Source: Oscillospiraceae bacterium
Lineage (GTDB): Bacteria; Bacillota; Clostridia; Oscillospirales; Acutalibacteraceae
Length of the DNA stretch: 64,000 nucleotides
NCBI GenBank assembly: GCA_015066345.1
Contig: SVOQ01000010.1
Span: forward strand, 1-64,000
Direction: 5' to 3'
Every line of letters begins with the position of its first letter. Positions within the stretch are counted from its first letter, which is position 1. This document shows, piece after piece, positions 44,753 through 53,693 of the stretch. Under the pieces are notes generated by a model. It saw nothing but the letters and a program-made list of their open reading frames with translations, did not search any database and was not told the DNA's origin. Both the position numbers and the translations under genes were made by a program.

Positions 44753-46396
44753 ATGTTGAAAAAATCTAAGTTTAAGAGAATATTGGCTTTAGTTATTGCT
44801 GTAATAACTGTATTTGTATCGGTATTGGTTGTAAACGCCGCACAAAAGCAGAATGATTCAGCTGCTTTAGAAAGCCTGACCGACACAAATGTTACTACAA
44901 CACAAACAGAAGGAAATGATACCAAAGACCCCTCAAGTGTGACAATAGCAACCCCGACAAACACTATTACTACCTACTTCCACGAAACGACAGGTACGCT
45001 CATTGTCAGCGGTACAGGTGTAGTTAGTAGTATGTATCCCTTGGATATTGACAGAGAGTGGCCTTGGGAAGTGCCGGCTGTTTATGACACCTCAATCAAG
45101 CATATTATTCTTGATAAGGGAATAACCGGAATCAGTAATAGTTTTAATGGTTTAACATCCCTTGAAAGTATAAGTTTACCCGAAGGTATTACATCGATAT
45201 ATGATAGTTTTATGGAATGTACTGCACTTGAAAGTGTCGATTTTCCTGAATCTTTAGAAGAAGTAACGGGATTTTCATTTGCTGAATGTACTAAACTTAA
45301 AAATATCAATTTAAAGAAAACTGTTAGTATTGATGGCGGATATTGTGGTGCACCGTTTTATAATTGTGATGCTCTCAAGGAGGTTAGCATTCCCGGTGGT
45401 TCAACCTTGTATAGCGCCTTTGTTTCTTGTGATTTCTTGGAGAATGCATATATAGGCAGAGAAGGTGTTCGTATAGTTCCGTCGTATCCATCCGGTGATA
45501 TTGAAGAAATCTCCTTCGATAGTTTTAGAGGATGTCACGAAAACCTTAAACTTCACTACGTTGAAGGTTCATTGGATTGTGATGCTGATGCCGTTTGTTG
45601 GGATAGAGTATATGTTGAAAATATGCCCGATAAGATTGCCTTGACAGTTACCGCTACGGGTATAAACATAAACTGGAACGGTAGAACGGGTGCGGATGTG
45701 TATCATGTTTACCGTAAAGCAAAAGCTGATAAGTCATGGACTAAAATTGCCGATACCAAGCTTACTTATTATGATGATAGTACTGTAAAAAGTGGTGTTG
45801 AGTATTCATATCTTATCAAAGTTGATGATGATACGGATAAATTGACATCATCATATACAAGATTTTTAGGAACACCCACCATTAACTCCGCTACTCAGAC
45901 AAAGACCGGTATTAAACTTAATTGGAGTAAGGTTGACGGTACTGCTAAATACAGAGTTTATCGTAGAACGCAGTATGGCGAATGGGTAAAAGTTGCCGAT
46001 GTTAAAGGCACAACTTACACTGATAACAAGGCAAAGAGCGGTGTTGAATATTATTACACAGTAAGAGCATTTGGTAAAACAGGATACGGTGCTGTTGATA
46101 AGTCATATCCCTATGTATTATATCTCAAACCGCCTAAAATTACCTCTGTAAAGAAAGTCACGGGAGCAGTTCGTCTTGAATGGGAGAGCGTTGGTTCTCA
46201 AGGATATTATCTTTACAGAAAAGAGCCGGGCGGAAATTGGGTAAGAATATTCTCAACATATTCAAATGTAACTTCATATGAAGACAGAACTGCTAAAAAA
46301 GGTGTTCAGTACTCCTATACAGTCAGAGCTTTTGAATGGCACAGAAATGAATGTCAGCGAAGTGAATATACACCGGGTGTAAATTTCAAGTATTAA
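44753..46396 (+). CDS. secreted BspA-type LRR and fibronectin-III-like surface protein
   Basis: 547 aa. A signal peptide (KRILALVIAVITVF, cleavage near VNAAQ) is followed by a Thr/Ser-rich linker, BspA-like leucine-rich repeats (about 100-250; LTSLESISLPEGITSI, ECTALESVDFPESLEEV) and three fibronectin-III-like repeats (about 290-540, each with VYRKA/VYRRT/LYRKE and a ...GVEYSY-V motif). No LPxTG or dockerin is visible, so it is probably secreted or held by non-covalent contacts. It lies 29 bp behind the anti-sigma gene with SD aaggagg, so the sigma factor likely drives it. Confidence 0.8.
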   Translation: MLKKSKFKRILALVIAVITVFVSVLVVNAAQKQNDSAALESLTDTNVTTTQTEGNDTKDPSSVTIATPTNTITTYFHETTGTLIVSGTGVVSSMYPLDIDREWPWEVPAVYDTSIKHIILDKGITGISNSFNGLTSLESISLPEGITSIYDSFMECTALESVDFPESLEEVTGFSFAECTKLKNINLKKTVSIDGGYCGAPFYNCDALKEVSIPGGSTLYSAFVSCDFLENAYIGREGVRIVPSYPSGDIEEISFDSFRGCHENLKLHYVEGSLDCDADAVCWDRVYVENMPDKIALTVTATGININWNGRTGADVYHVYRKAKADKSWTKIADTKLTYYDDSTVKSGVEYSYLIKVDDDTDKLTSSYTRFLGTPTINSATQTKTGIKLNWSKVDGTAKYRVYRRTQYGEWVKVADVKGTTYTDNKAKSGVEYYYTVRAFGKTGYGAVDKSYPYVLYLKPPKITSVKKVTGAVRLEWESVGSQGYYLYRKEPGGNWVRIFSTYSNVTSYEDRTAKKGVQYSYTVRAFEWHRNECQRSEYTPGVNFKY

Positions 46397-46410
46397 GAAC
46401 TGAATAATAT

Positions 46411-46450
46411 AGAGCCAAGTGCAGATTACTGTGCTTGGCTCTCTCTTTTA
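46411..46450 (+). terminator. terminator after the LRR gene
   Basis: Stem agagccaag / cttggctct (46411-46419, 46434-46442) with further pairing inside, then a T-rich tract. Confidence 0.8.
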
Positions 46451-46477
46451 TTATAAAAAAAGTATTTGAATTTTTAC

Positions 46478-46506
46478 TTGTATTTTTAGTGCATACAATA
46501 TATAAT
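46478..46506 (+). promoter_or_regulatory. promoter of the panE-like/HAD operon
   Basis: TTGTAT (46478-46483), 17-bp spacer, TATAAT (46501-46506). Confidence 0.75.
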
Positions 46507-46554
46507 GGTTGTGAAAAAATAAACAATATTTTCTTGTTGAAAAGAGGTAATTTT

Positions 46555-47571
46555 ATGGGCAGATATGCGATTTACGGTGCAGGTTCCCTCGGTACGGTTC
46601 TTGGTGCGTTTATTACTAAAAACGGTGGTCAGGTTGACCTTATTAATCGTAATAAAGCACACGTTGATTTATTAAATGAAAAGGGTGCTAAAATTATCGG
46701 TACTGTTGATATGACAGTTCCCGTTAAGGCTATTACACCTGATATGATGGAAGGAAAATACGACGTTATCGTACTTCTTACAAAGCAGCTTCATAATAAA
46801 GAGGTTGTTACTTTCCTTAAGGATTATCTTTCCGATGACGGTGTAATTGTCACACTTCAGAACGGTATTCCCGAACCCGGTATCGCTGAAATTATCGGTG
46901 AAAATCACACTATTGGTTGTGCGGTTGAATGGGGTGCAGCCCTCGTCGAGCCGGGCGTATGTGAGCTTACAAGTGATAAGGATAGCCTTTCATTCCATAT
47001 GGGTAAAATGAAGGGTATTACTGATGCACAGTTTAAGATGGTTAAGGATTTACTCGAACTTATGTGTCCCGTTCACGAGGAAGAAAACCTTATGGGCGCT
47101 CGTTGGTCCAAGCTTCTTATAAACGCTACTTTCTCAGGTCTCGGTACAGTTGTTGGCGGTGTTTTCGGCGATGTATCCGAGGATAAAGACGGTAAAAAAA
47201 TTGCAATACGTTGTATGAAAGAATGTATTGATGTTGGTCACGCTGCGGGTGTTGAATTTGCACCTGTACAGGGTAAAAACATCGTTGGTCTTTTCTATTA
47301 CAAGAATGCAATTAAACGTGCGTTTGGTTGTCTTTTACTGCCTATTGCTATGAAAAAACACAGAGATATTGAACCCTCAATGCTTCAGGACCTTAAAAAG
47401 GGTAAACCCTGCGAAATTGATGCAATTAACGGTGTTGTTTGCGATTTCGGTAAAAAGTACGGGGTTGCAACACCTGTTAACGACAGAATCGTTGAAATAG
47501 TTAAGAAAATTCAGGCAGGGGAGCTTAAAGCGGATAAATCCAACTTCCGTCTTTTTGATGATATTCTTTAA
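46555..47571 (+). CDS. ketopantoate reductase family protein (ApbA/PanE)
   Basis: 338 aa. The Rossmann loop GAGSLGTVLGAFI is at the N-terminus, LQNGIPEP the substrate-side motif, and the C-terminal domain has the catalytic-Lys region (GARWSKLLINATF). In a pathway to pantothenate it would reduce 2-dehydropantoate with NADPH; no panB/panC is nearby, so a paralogue acting on another 2-keto acid is possible. ATG 46555 has SD aaagagg; the upstream extension of the frame lies inside the promoter and is rejected. Confidence 0.85.
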   Translation: MGRYAIYGAGSLGTVLGAFITKNGGQVDLINRNKAHVDLLNEKGAKIIGTVDMTVPVKAITPDMMEGKYDVIVLLTKQLHNKEVVTFLKDYLSDDGVIVTLQNGIPEPGIAEIIGENHTIGCAVEWGAALVEPGVCELTSDKDSLSFHMGKMKGITDAQFKMVKDLLELMCPVHEEENLMGARWSKLLINATFSGLGTVVGGVFGDVSEDKDGKKIAIRCMKECIDVGHAAGVEFAPVQGKNIVGLFYYKNAIKRAFGCLLLPIAMKKHRDIEPSMLQDLKKGKPCEIDAINGVVCDFGKKYGVATPVNDRIVEIVKKIQAGELKADKSNFRLFDDIL

Positions 47572-47573
47572 TT

Positions 47574-48311
47574 ATGAAAATTATAGCAAGTGATTATGAC
47601 GGTACTTTTAACCGCAACGGTATTACCGAATATAAAAAAGAAACCCTTTCCCGGTGGCGTAAGGCAGGTAATTTATTCGGTATTATCAGTGGCAGAGGTT
47701 ATCCGTCGCTTATTGAATGTATTGAGTCACACCCCTTTGAATACGATTTTTTGGTTTGTAATAACGGCGGAGTTATATATAACACTGACGGTAAAATTAT
47801 GTTTGAAGTAAGGTGCGATGGTGCAAACGCACGACCTTTTATAGAGGATTTATTCTTATGGGGTTGTCCTATGGCTCATATTGATAAAGACATACCCATC
47901 AGAATCGTTAATACCACCGACCCCATTGACGAGGGTGAGATATATTTATCCGATTTACCTGAGATAGAGTATTTTAATCAGATAAGTACATATCTTGATA
48001 CTGTTGAGGCTGCGGCTGAAATAGTTGAAAAAATTAAAGATAAATACTCAAACATATTAATACCTTTACAAAACGGCAATTGTATTGATATAGTACCCGT
48101 AGGTGTAAATAAGGCTCAGGGATTATATTCTCTTTTAGAGGTTATTGGTGGCACTTATGACGATATTATTGCCGTAGGTGATGATATAAACGATACCCAT
48201 ATGATAGCGGAGTTTCGCTCTTACGCTATGGAAAACGGTGTTGATTCAATAAAAGCGTTGGCGGATTATATTGTCAAAGATATTACCGAAGTTATGAATA
48301 AAGAAATATAA
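47574..48311 (+). CDS. HAD-superfamily (Cof-type) phosphatase
   Basis: 245 aa. Motifs: SDYDGTF (nucleophile Asp), ISGRGYPS, a Lys in VNKAQG and GDDINDTHM. It follows the panE-like gene after 2 bp, so they are co-transcribed. The substrate is unknown. Confidence 0.88.
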   Translation: MKIIASDYDGTFNRNGITEYKKETLSRWRKAGNLFGIISGRGYPSLIECIESHPFEYDFLVCNNGGVIYNTDGKIMFEVRCDGANARPFIEDLFLWGCPMAHIDKDIPIRIVNTTDPIDEGEIYLSDLPEIEYFNQISTYLDTVEAAAEIVEKIKDKYSNILIPLQNGNCIDIVPVGVNKAQGLYSLLEVIGGTYDDIIAVGDDINDTHMIAEFRSYAMENGVDSIKALADYIVKDITEVMNKEI

Positions 48312-48317
48312 TGAAAG

Positions 48318-48350
48318 CACACTTACTCAGTTAATTGAGTAAGTGTGTTT
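48318..48350. terminator. bidirectional terminator between convergent genes
   Basis: Perfect 12-bp stem cacacttactca / tgagtaagtgtg (48318-48329, 48336-48347), between the HAD gene on the plus strand and the beta-helix gene on the minus strand. Confidence 0.8.
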
Positions 48351-48357
48351 ACTAATT

Positions 48358-49971
48358 TTAGTTATCAATTTTACCTACGTTTACAGATTCGATTTCGAGC
48401 TCACTGTCAAATGTATTGTTTTTTATTACTGCTTCGTTTAAATGTTGTAATAAAAATCCGTGTTTACCAAGTGCAGGTTTATAAAATGAATTGTTTTCAA
48501 CGGTTAATTTACCGTGAACGTATGTATCAACATTATCTTTTAAAACTTTGGGTGAGTACCTTATGACAGGCGCACCGTCCCATGTAACGTGGTAATCACA
48601 GTTTATAACTTTATTATTTCTGAATGTTATATCCTTTGTAAAGCCCGACTCAAACCAGAAGTTGCAGTCATCTTCGATTAAAAGGGCGGGACCCCAGAGG
48701 TTTTCAAAGGTGTTATTTTCGATTACTACTTCGCCACGGGTTGTGCAAAGAATCCCTCTTGCGGAATTTTGACCGAAATAGCAGTTGCGAACGTATAAAT
48801 TGGGTGTATAAGTTGCGTTTTCGATAACATCCTTGTTAATTTCAATTTCGGGTAATTTGCCGTCAAGTGTAAGCTTAATATCCGTGTCATTGAGTTTTTG
48901 GAATTCAATAACTTTTAATGTATGGTAGGGTATAAGAGTATCCCATTTTATAAAATCAATGGTGTCATCTTTGTCAAATGCCTGAAAGCCCCAGCTTTCG
49001 GGATGCATAAACCTGACGATTAGTTTATTTTCGCTGTAATCCGCATCAATTATCCTGAGGTGTGTACCGTGCACATTTACGTAATCATCGTGAGCACCCC
49101 AAGCCTTGCAATTGTCAATTATTATATCGCCCTTGCAACCCGAAAACTGAAAGAAATCGGCGGTGCTTGTAATGGTTCTGCCGTAGGCAGGGGTCAAGTC
49201 ACAATTAAGAAAGCTTACATTTTCGCTATACTGCGACACAATACCGAGGCCGTGCATAAACTTTATGCGAAGGTTTTCGAATTTAATATTTTTACATCGC
49301 TCAATTAATCCGCCCGTCTGATCGCGGACTATACTACGGGACTGAAAAACTGAGCCAACAGGGATATTTATATTTTTATTAATCAATTTAACCTTGAGCG
49401 TGGTTTCGTCAATTTTTTCTATTTCTTCAAAATTAAGGTCATCCCGATTAAAATCGTAGCTTAATTTAGTTTTGGGGTCATAGCGTTTTATGTATCTTTT
49501 AAATCCCGAGTTTGTGTCACGCCAATAGTATTGACCATTTTTGTCTTTTTCCCCAAGCCAATATAATGTGTTATTCTCAATTTCAAAAAGACATTCTTCG
49601 TTTACTTTAATTACGTACTCGTCTTTTTCTCCTGAAATAACTGTGAATTCACTCATTGTGGGACGTGCGTAGTCTATTTCAAGGTTTTTAATTGTAATAT
49701 TTTCGCATCTTTCGAGAAGAATGGGCGTCATTTTGCCGTGAACGAGGATTTTAGCACCGTTACCGTCAATTACGATATCTTTCATATCTTTTAAGAACAC
49801 ACCCGTAAAACGCTTCCCTGTGGGGTTTTCGTCCTTCTTTGCAGTGTTGGAGCAGAAGTACCCGTCAAGTATGAATGAATCATCCTCCGAAACGTCGTAA
49901 ACCCTGCCTTTTCCCAAAGTCAGGGTTTCACCATTTTTAATATTTAAAATTAAGCTACTTAATTCATTCAT
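48358..49971 (-). CDS. parallel beta-helix glycoside hydrolase, GH110-like
   Basis: 537 aa, no signal peptide. Right-handed parallel beta-helix repeats run through most of the chain (FTGVFLKDMKDIVIDGNGA; LERCENITIKNLEIDYARP; VIENNTFENLWGPALLIEDD). DDYVNVHGTHL and FHSG/QFSGCKG-like segments resemble GH110 alpha-1,3-galactosidases, which act on blood-group B-type and linear alpha-1,3-galactosyl ends. The GH110 assignment is tentative; a broader pectin-lyase-fold enzyme is the alternative. It is last in a tight operon (1-bp gap) after the aminotransferase. Confidence 0.6.
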   Translation of the reverse strand: MNELSSLILNIKNGETLTLGKGRVYDVSEDDSFILDGYFCSNTAKKDENPTGKRFTGVFLKDMKDIVIDGNGAKILVHGKMTPILLERCENITIKNLEIDYARPTMSEFTVISGEKDEYVIKVNEECLFEIENNTLYWLGEKDKNGQYYWRDTNSGFKRYIKRYDPKTKLSYDFNRDDLNFEEIEKIDETTLKVKLINKNINIPVGSVFQSRSIVRDQTGGLIERCKNIKFENLRIKFMHGLGIVSQYSENVSFLNCDLTPAYGRTITSTADFFQFSGCKGDIIIDNCKAWGAHDDYVNVHGTHLRIIDADYSENKLIVRFMHPESWGFQAFDKDDTIDFIKWDTLIPYHTLKVIEFQKLNDTDIKLTLDGKLPEIEINKDVIENATYTPNLYVRNCYFGQNSARGILCTTRGEVVIENNTFENLWGPALLIEDDCNFWFESGFTKDITFRNNKVINCDYHVTWDGAPVIRYSPKVLKDNVDTYVHGKLTVENNSFYKPALGKHGFLLQHLNEAVIKNNTFDSELEIESVNVGKIDN

Positions 49972-49972
49972 A

Positions 49973-51148
49973 TTAATTTAAAGCCTTGTTAATGATATTT
50001 GCGATGTTTGATACTGTTTCATCCGACCAATCAGGGTGGAGGTTAATATATGCAGTTCTCGATAAAAGGTCAAGTGTACGAGGGCACATATCCATTGTGT
50101 AATTCATCTGAAGCCCTTGGTTTTCCTTCATCTTAAAGGGGTCCATAGCAGGGTGGAGTGCACCGCGTTTTTCCATAATCTGTGTCCAGTTGGTGTAAAT
50201 GTGCTTGCCTGTGGTTATGGGTATAACAACACCTAAGCCGTCCTGTTCGCAATTTACTGCGAAATTTTTACAGTCTTCTTCCGTGCCGAAACGCAATGCA
50301 AGTGTTGTAGCACAGTCACCGTCAGAATCGTGTGTGGGTGCAACAAGGCTTTTGTTGTTGAGCTTTTCAATAAGGTTAAACTTAACCTTATGTAAATCAC
50401 TTATAATATCGGGTAATTTTTTTAACTGTTCGCGTAGAATAGCACCTGTGATATCGGATATTCTGAACTCTGTTCCGCCGAAAATGGGTTCAGTAATGCC
50501 GTCAAGCTGTGAGCCGAAAAAGGCAACGGCGCTTGAATCGTGGTAAATAAGTGCTCTTTCGTAGATTTTTTTATTATTGGTTACCAGCGCACCGCCTTCA
50601 CCCGAGGTCATAATTTTATAATAATTGTAACTGTAAGCGCCTGCATCACCGATGGTGCCAAGGTATTCACACTTGAATTTACCGCCCATTGACTGACAAG
50701 CGTCCTCAACAATGGCAATATTATATTTTTCGGCAATTGCCTTAAGCGCTGCCATATCACAGGGGAAGCCCATAATATGAACGGGTATTACTGCCTTGGT
50801 GTTCTTGCTGATTTTCTTTTCAACCTCTTTAGGGTCAATGGTCAAGGTAGAGTCAATATCGGCAATTACAGGGATAGCACCAACGGCAGTTACTGCAAGT
50901 GCAGTTGCTATGTAGGTATATGCGGGTACTATAACCTCGTCACCGGGTCCGATTCCTAAGCCGATAAGTGCAGAGGTGAGCGCACCAAAGCCCGAGGACA
51001 TAAGCAAGCAATGCTCGTTTCCGAGATACTCCTTAAGCTCGTTTTCAAAGTTTAATACCTCACAACCGCTATTGTTAATTTTAAAGAAATCGTGTGTGTT
51101 TATAGCACGTGCTACGGCATCAATTTCTTCCTGTCCTATTCTGTACAT
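49973..51148 (-). CDS. DegT/DnrJ/EryC1/StrS-family PLP aminotransferase
   Basis: 391 aa, sugar-aminotransferase family. The PLP lysine lies in YNYYKIMTSGEGGAL, with EDACQSMGG and the DEVIVPAYTYIATA motif. Such enzymes aminate keto-sugars or dehydrate amino-sugar nucleotides. It lies 3 bp after the ceramidase-like gene and 1 bp before the beta-helix gene. No obvious sugar-nucleotide pathway is adjacent, so the substrate is unclear. Confidence 0.88.
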   Translation of the reverse strand: MYRIGQEEIDAVARAINTHDFFKINNSGCEVLNFENELKEYLGNEHCLLMSSGFGALTSALIGLGIGPGDEVIVPAYTYIATALAVTAVGAIPVIADIDSTLTIDPKEVEKKISKNTKAVIPVHIMGFPCDMAALKAIAEKYNIAIVEDACQSMGGKFKCEYLGTIGDAGAYSYNYYKIMTSGEGGALVTNNKKIYERALIYHDSSAVAFFGSQLDGITEPIFGGTEFRISDITGAILREQLKKLPDIISDLHKVKFNLIEKLNNKSLVAPTHDSDGDCATTLALRFGTEEDCKNFAVNCEQDGLGVVIPITTGKHIYTNWTQIMEKRGALHPAMDPFKMKENQGLQMNYTMDMCPRTLDLLSRTAYINLHPDWSDETVSNIANIINKALN

Positions 51149-51151
51149 AAT

Positions 51152-52465
51152 TTATACCTCGTTATAGTTATTCATAATTCTTAGGTTTTCGTTGATGATA
51201 TTCTGGTCGGTGTTATCTGCAAGAGGGAACAGATGCCCGTACATAAAGCAACCTACCTCGTACCCTCCACGGCATAGCTGGTCCTCTGATGGAAGATAAA
51301 CGTTATATCCGTTAGTGCAGGATAAGCAAAGGGTATATTTATATGGTGAATATTCCCTTAAGCGCATAACGATTTCTGAAAACATTTCAAAGGGGAAGGG
51401 AATAAAAACAATATCACCGAGTGAAACTATGGTCTGCTGAAAAGTAAACTCGGTTTTAATTTCGCCGTCACCATTTATTAGAAAATCATAGGTTTCTTTA
51501 TAATGTTCATACTCAAGCCTTTGAATATTAATTAAATTTTCGGGTTCCGTGTATTCATCGAGCTTAGCCTTTACTTGCTCAAGGGTCGGCATTTGCTTGT
51601 AAGGAAGGTGTACCGTGTCACGTAAAATGCTAAGCCTTCCCTCGTGGTAGCCACCCATATTTTTATAGGCTCTTAATACGTCCGTTGCCGCAAGGCCGCC
51701 TAATTCCTCGGTGTGGGTAATATCGCCCGTTGTTTCGCCGTTAGTGAGCCTCGGACCCACGTCACCGATAGCACCGTTCCAGAATGCGGTGAGTGTGTGG
51801 CTTTCTTTTTCGAGCCTGTCAATCATTACACCTGACCAATCACGAGTGATTGCGGTGGTGAGTCCTGCAGAGGTACCGTGACACCCATAGTGTATGAGGT
51901 TTAAAATACCTTCCTTGGTTTCTTTGTTTCGTATGGCTACTACTGTCATATTGGGGTCAAAGCAAGCGTGAGGGTTCTGACCGAGACCGATTTCACCGTT
52001 GGGGTGCTGTTGTCTGCGGTTGATACCCACAAGACTGTCGGTAACACCAATTGCAATTTCTGCCGCAGAAAGATTACTTAAAGCACTCTTTGAAGCCTTA
52101 AGTATTGCGGGTAGAAAGAGGTTATTATAATAATCCGTGTTAAGGTCGCCCCAACCCACAACGCCCGATAAATTAGGTGCTGAGTGGGTATGTGTTGCAG
52201 AAATTATTATGTTTTCAAAGGGGATACCGCAACATTCTGCAATTGCCTTACGAGTTTTGTCGCAAAGCTCGGTCTGTATGTCACCGTTTTCTACGGTGAG
52301 CATTATGCACGCTTCGTCGCCCTGACTAAGGGCGAGTGCAGTAAGTGACAGGTTATCGTGTACGCTTTCACTTGCAAGGTCGGGTCTGTAGCCGTATAAA
52401 AGTGTGCCGATAGGGGGTGTAATGTCTTCTCGACAGGCACCTGCTTTAAAAATTAAATCAGTCAT
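51152..52465 (-). CDS. neutral/alkaline ceramidase-like protein
   Basis: 437 aa, the N-terminal catalytic fold of neutral ceramidases: AGACREDITPPIG, ATHTHSAPN (metal-binding His), GCHGTSAG and GDVGPR. The C-terminal ceramidase domain is absent and there is no signal peptide, so a true ceramidase role is doubtful; related hydrolases are common in glycan-using anaerobes. The SD aggagg (52488-52493) is 22 bases from ATG 52465, and an ATG at 52487 opens a 9-codon frame that overlaps the start. Confidence 0.8.
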   Translation of the reverse strand: MTDLIFKAGACREDITPPIGTLLYGYRPDLASESVHDNLSLTALALSQGDEACIMLTVENGDIQTELCDKTRKAIAECCGIPFENIIISATHTHSAPNLSGVVGWGDLNTDYYNNLFLPAILKASKSALSNLSAAEIAIGVTDSLVGINRRQQHPNGEIGLGQNPHACFDPNMTVVAIRNKETKEGILNLIHYGCHGTSAGLTTAITRDWSGVMIDRLEKESHTLTAFWNGAIGDVGPRLTNGETTGDITHTEELGGLAATDVLRAYKNMGGYHEGRLSILRDTVHLPYKQMPTLEQVKAKLDEYTEPENLINIQRLEYEHYKETYDFLINGDGEIKTEFTFQQTIVSLGDIVFIPFPFEMFSEIVMRLREYSPYKYTLCLSCTNGYNVYLPSEDQLCRGGYEVGCFMYGHLFPLADNTDQNIINENLRIMNNYNEV

Positions 52466-52508
52466 ATTTGTAACGGTAAAACCGCATCCTCCTGTTTTTA
52501 TATAATAA

Positions 52509-52536
52509 ATTATACTAAATTATTATGAAAAGTAAA
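52509..52536 (-). promoter_or_regulatory. probable promoter of the ceramidase-like/DegT/beta-helix operon
   Basis: Minus strand TTTACT (52531-52536), 16-bp spacer, TATAAT (52509-52514). Confidence 0.6.
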
Positions 52537-52597
52537 TGAAAATAAGGGTTAAATACTTACCAAAAAATACCACTATTCATTGGTTAAAACATAAAAT

Positions 52598-52623
52598 AAC
52601 TCCAAGGCTATGACCTTGGAGTT
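52598..52623 (-). terminator. terminator of the GntR-ABC operon
   Basis: Perfect stem aactccaagg / ccttggagtt (52598-52607, 52614-52623), followed on the minus strand by a T-rich tract. Confidence 0.8.
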
Positions 52624-52639
52624 AAATTTAGTTGAATAT

Positions 52640-53680
52640 TTATTTAATATTAGCAACAATCAAGAAGATTATGAATGCTACGATTTCTGCAAGGCAGAAG
52701 GCACTTGCACCAAACAGAAGCTTGCGGTATGTTTTCTTTTTAATAATTGCATAAACAAATGAAACCACACATACACAGCCGGGCACTACGCCGAAGAGCA
52801 TAATTAAGAAGAAGTATGAGATTGAGTCGGCTAACTCGTCATTCTGTAAATAACCGTAGTCATCTTCGTAATAAAGCTGCTGACCCTCTTTAATAGCGGC
52901 AACGGTTGCTTCGTCGGTTATGGGGTAGGCGTCGAAGCCCTCTTCACTATAGTAGAACTCAAGAAAGTCTAAATAAAGTGATGCACCGCTCTCCTCATAA
53001 TCAAGATAATAATATTCATCGCCACAGATGATTATCATACCGGGGTTAAACGAAAGCTTACCGTCGTCAGAGCTAACGTATATTTCGTAGTATTCGTCGT
53101 ATGATGTGAAGGCGCTGGGTGTTATATGCTTCGGCTCGTTCTCAAAAAGTATGTCACAATCAATATCAACTTCGTTGTTTTCGGGGTAGTCGAAATGAAG
53201 TGTGTATACGTCACCCTTTGTTGTTAGCAGCTTATCATAATCGTCAAGGTAATCTGTTCTGAGAACATCGTATGAGTAATAGGTGCCGTCTCTGTAATTT
53301 ATTGAAACGTTAAGTATGATATCGTCACCGTAAATTTCGACACTGTGAACAGTTTCTTTTTGTGTTTCACTTAATTCGTATTCAGCCCACTGAGGTAGCA
53401 TTATATCGTCCGTACTCACAACGCCGTCATAATCCTCGTAATAACCAATTTCATAATCCGAATCAACGTTTGAAATGAACATTGAAAGATCTTTTTGAAC
53501 GTACTCGTAGTCATCGTAGTACACGGTTTTAAAATCATCCGAGAAGGTAACAACGGGTTGTTTGACGTTTTCAGGTCCGGGATTTGGAACGAGGGTACTG
53601 ACAGAGGTTGCTATGGAGGTGACACTTAAGCCGATAGCGGCAATTAATACTGAAATAAATATAGAAATTAATTTTTTCAT
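52640..53680 (-). CDS. membrane protein of unknown function in the ABC operon
   Basis: 346 aa from ATG 53680 (SD aaggagg). It has an N-terminal signal or anchor (KKLISIFISVLIAAIGLSV), a large acidic, Tyr-rich extracytoplasmic region (about 30-285) and two C-terminal membrane helices (about 288-312 and 322-344). The extracellular Asp/Tyr content is striking. It lies 13 bp behind the permease gene, so it is the fourth gene of the GntR operon. No family recognised. Confidence 0.7.
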   Translation of the reverse strand: MKKLISIFISVLIAAIGLSVTSIATSVSTLVPNPGPENVKQPVVTFSDDFKTVYYDDYEYVQKDLSMFISNVDSDYEIGYYEDYDGVVSTDDIMLPQWAEYELSETQKETVHSVEIYGDDIILNVSINYRDGTYYSYDVLRTDYLDDYDKLLTTKGDVYTLHFDYPENNEVDIDCDILFENEPKHITPSAFTSYDEYYEIYVSSDDGKLSFNPGMIIICGDEYYYLDYEESGASLYLDFLEFYYSEEGFDAYPITDEATVAAIKEGQQLYYEDDYGYLQNDELADSISYFFLIMLFGVVPGCVCVVSFVYAIIKKKTYRKLLFGASAFCLAEIVAFIIFLIVANIK

Positions 53681-53693
53681 ATTATCAACCTCC

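Noticed and set aside
46435-46554. Extension of the panE-like frame upstream
   Set aside because: It would lie across the terminator and promoter; ATG 46555 has a good SD and the Rossmann start.
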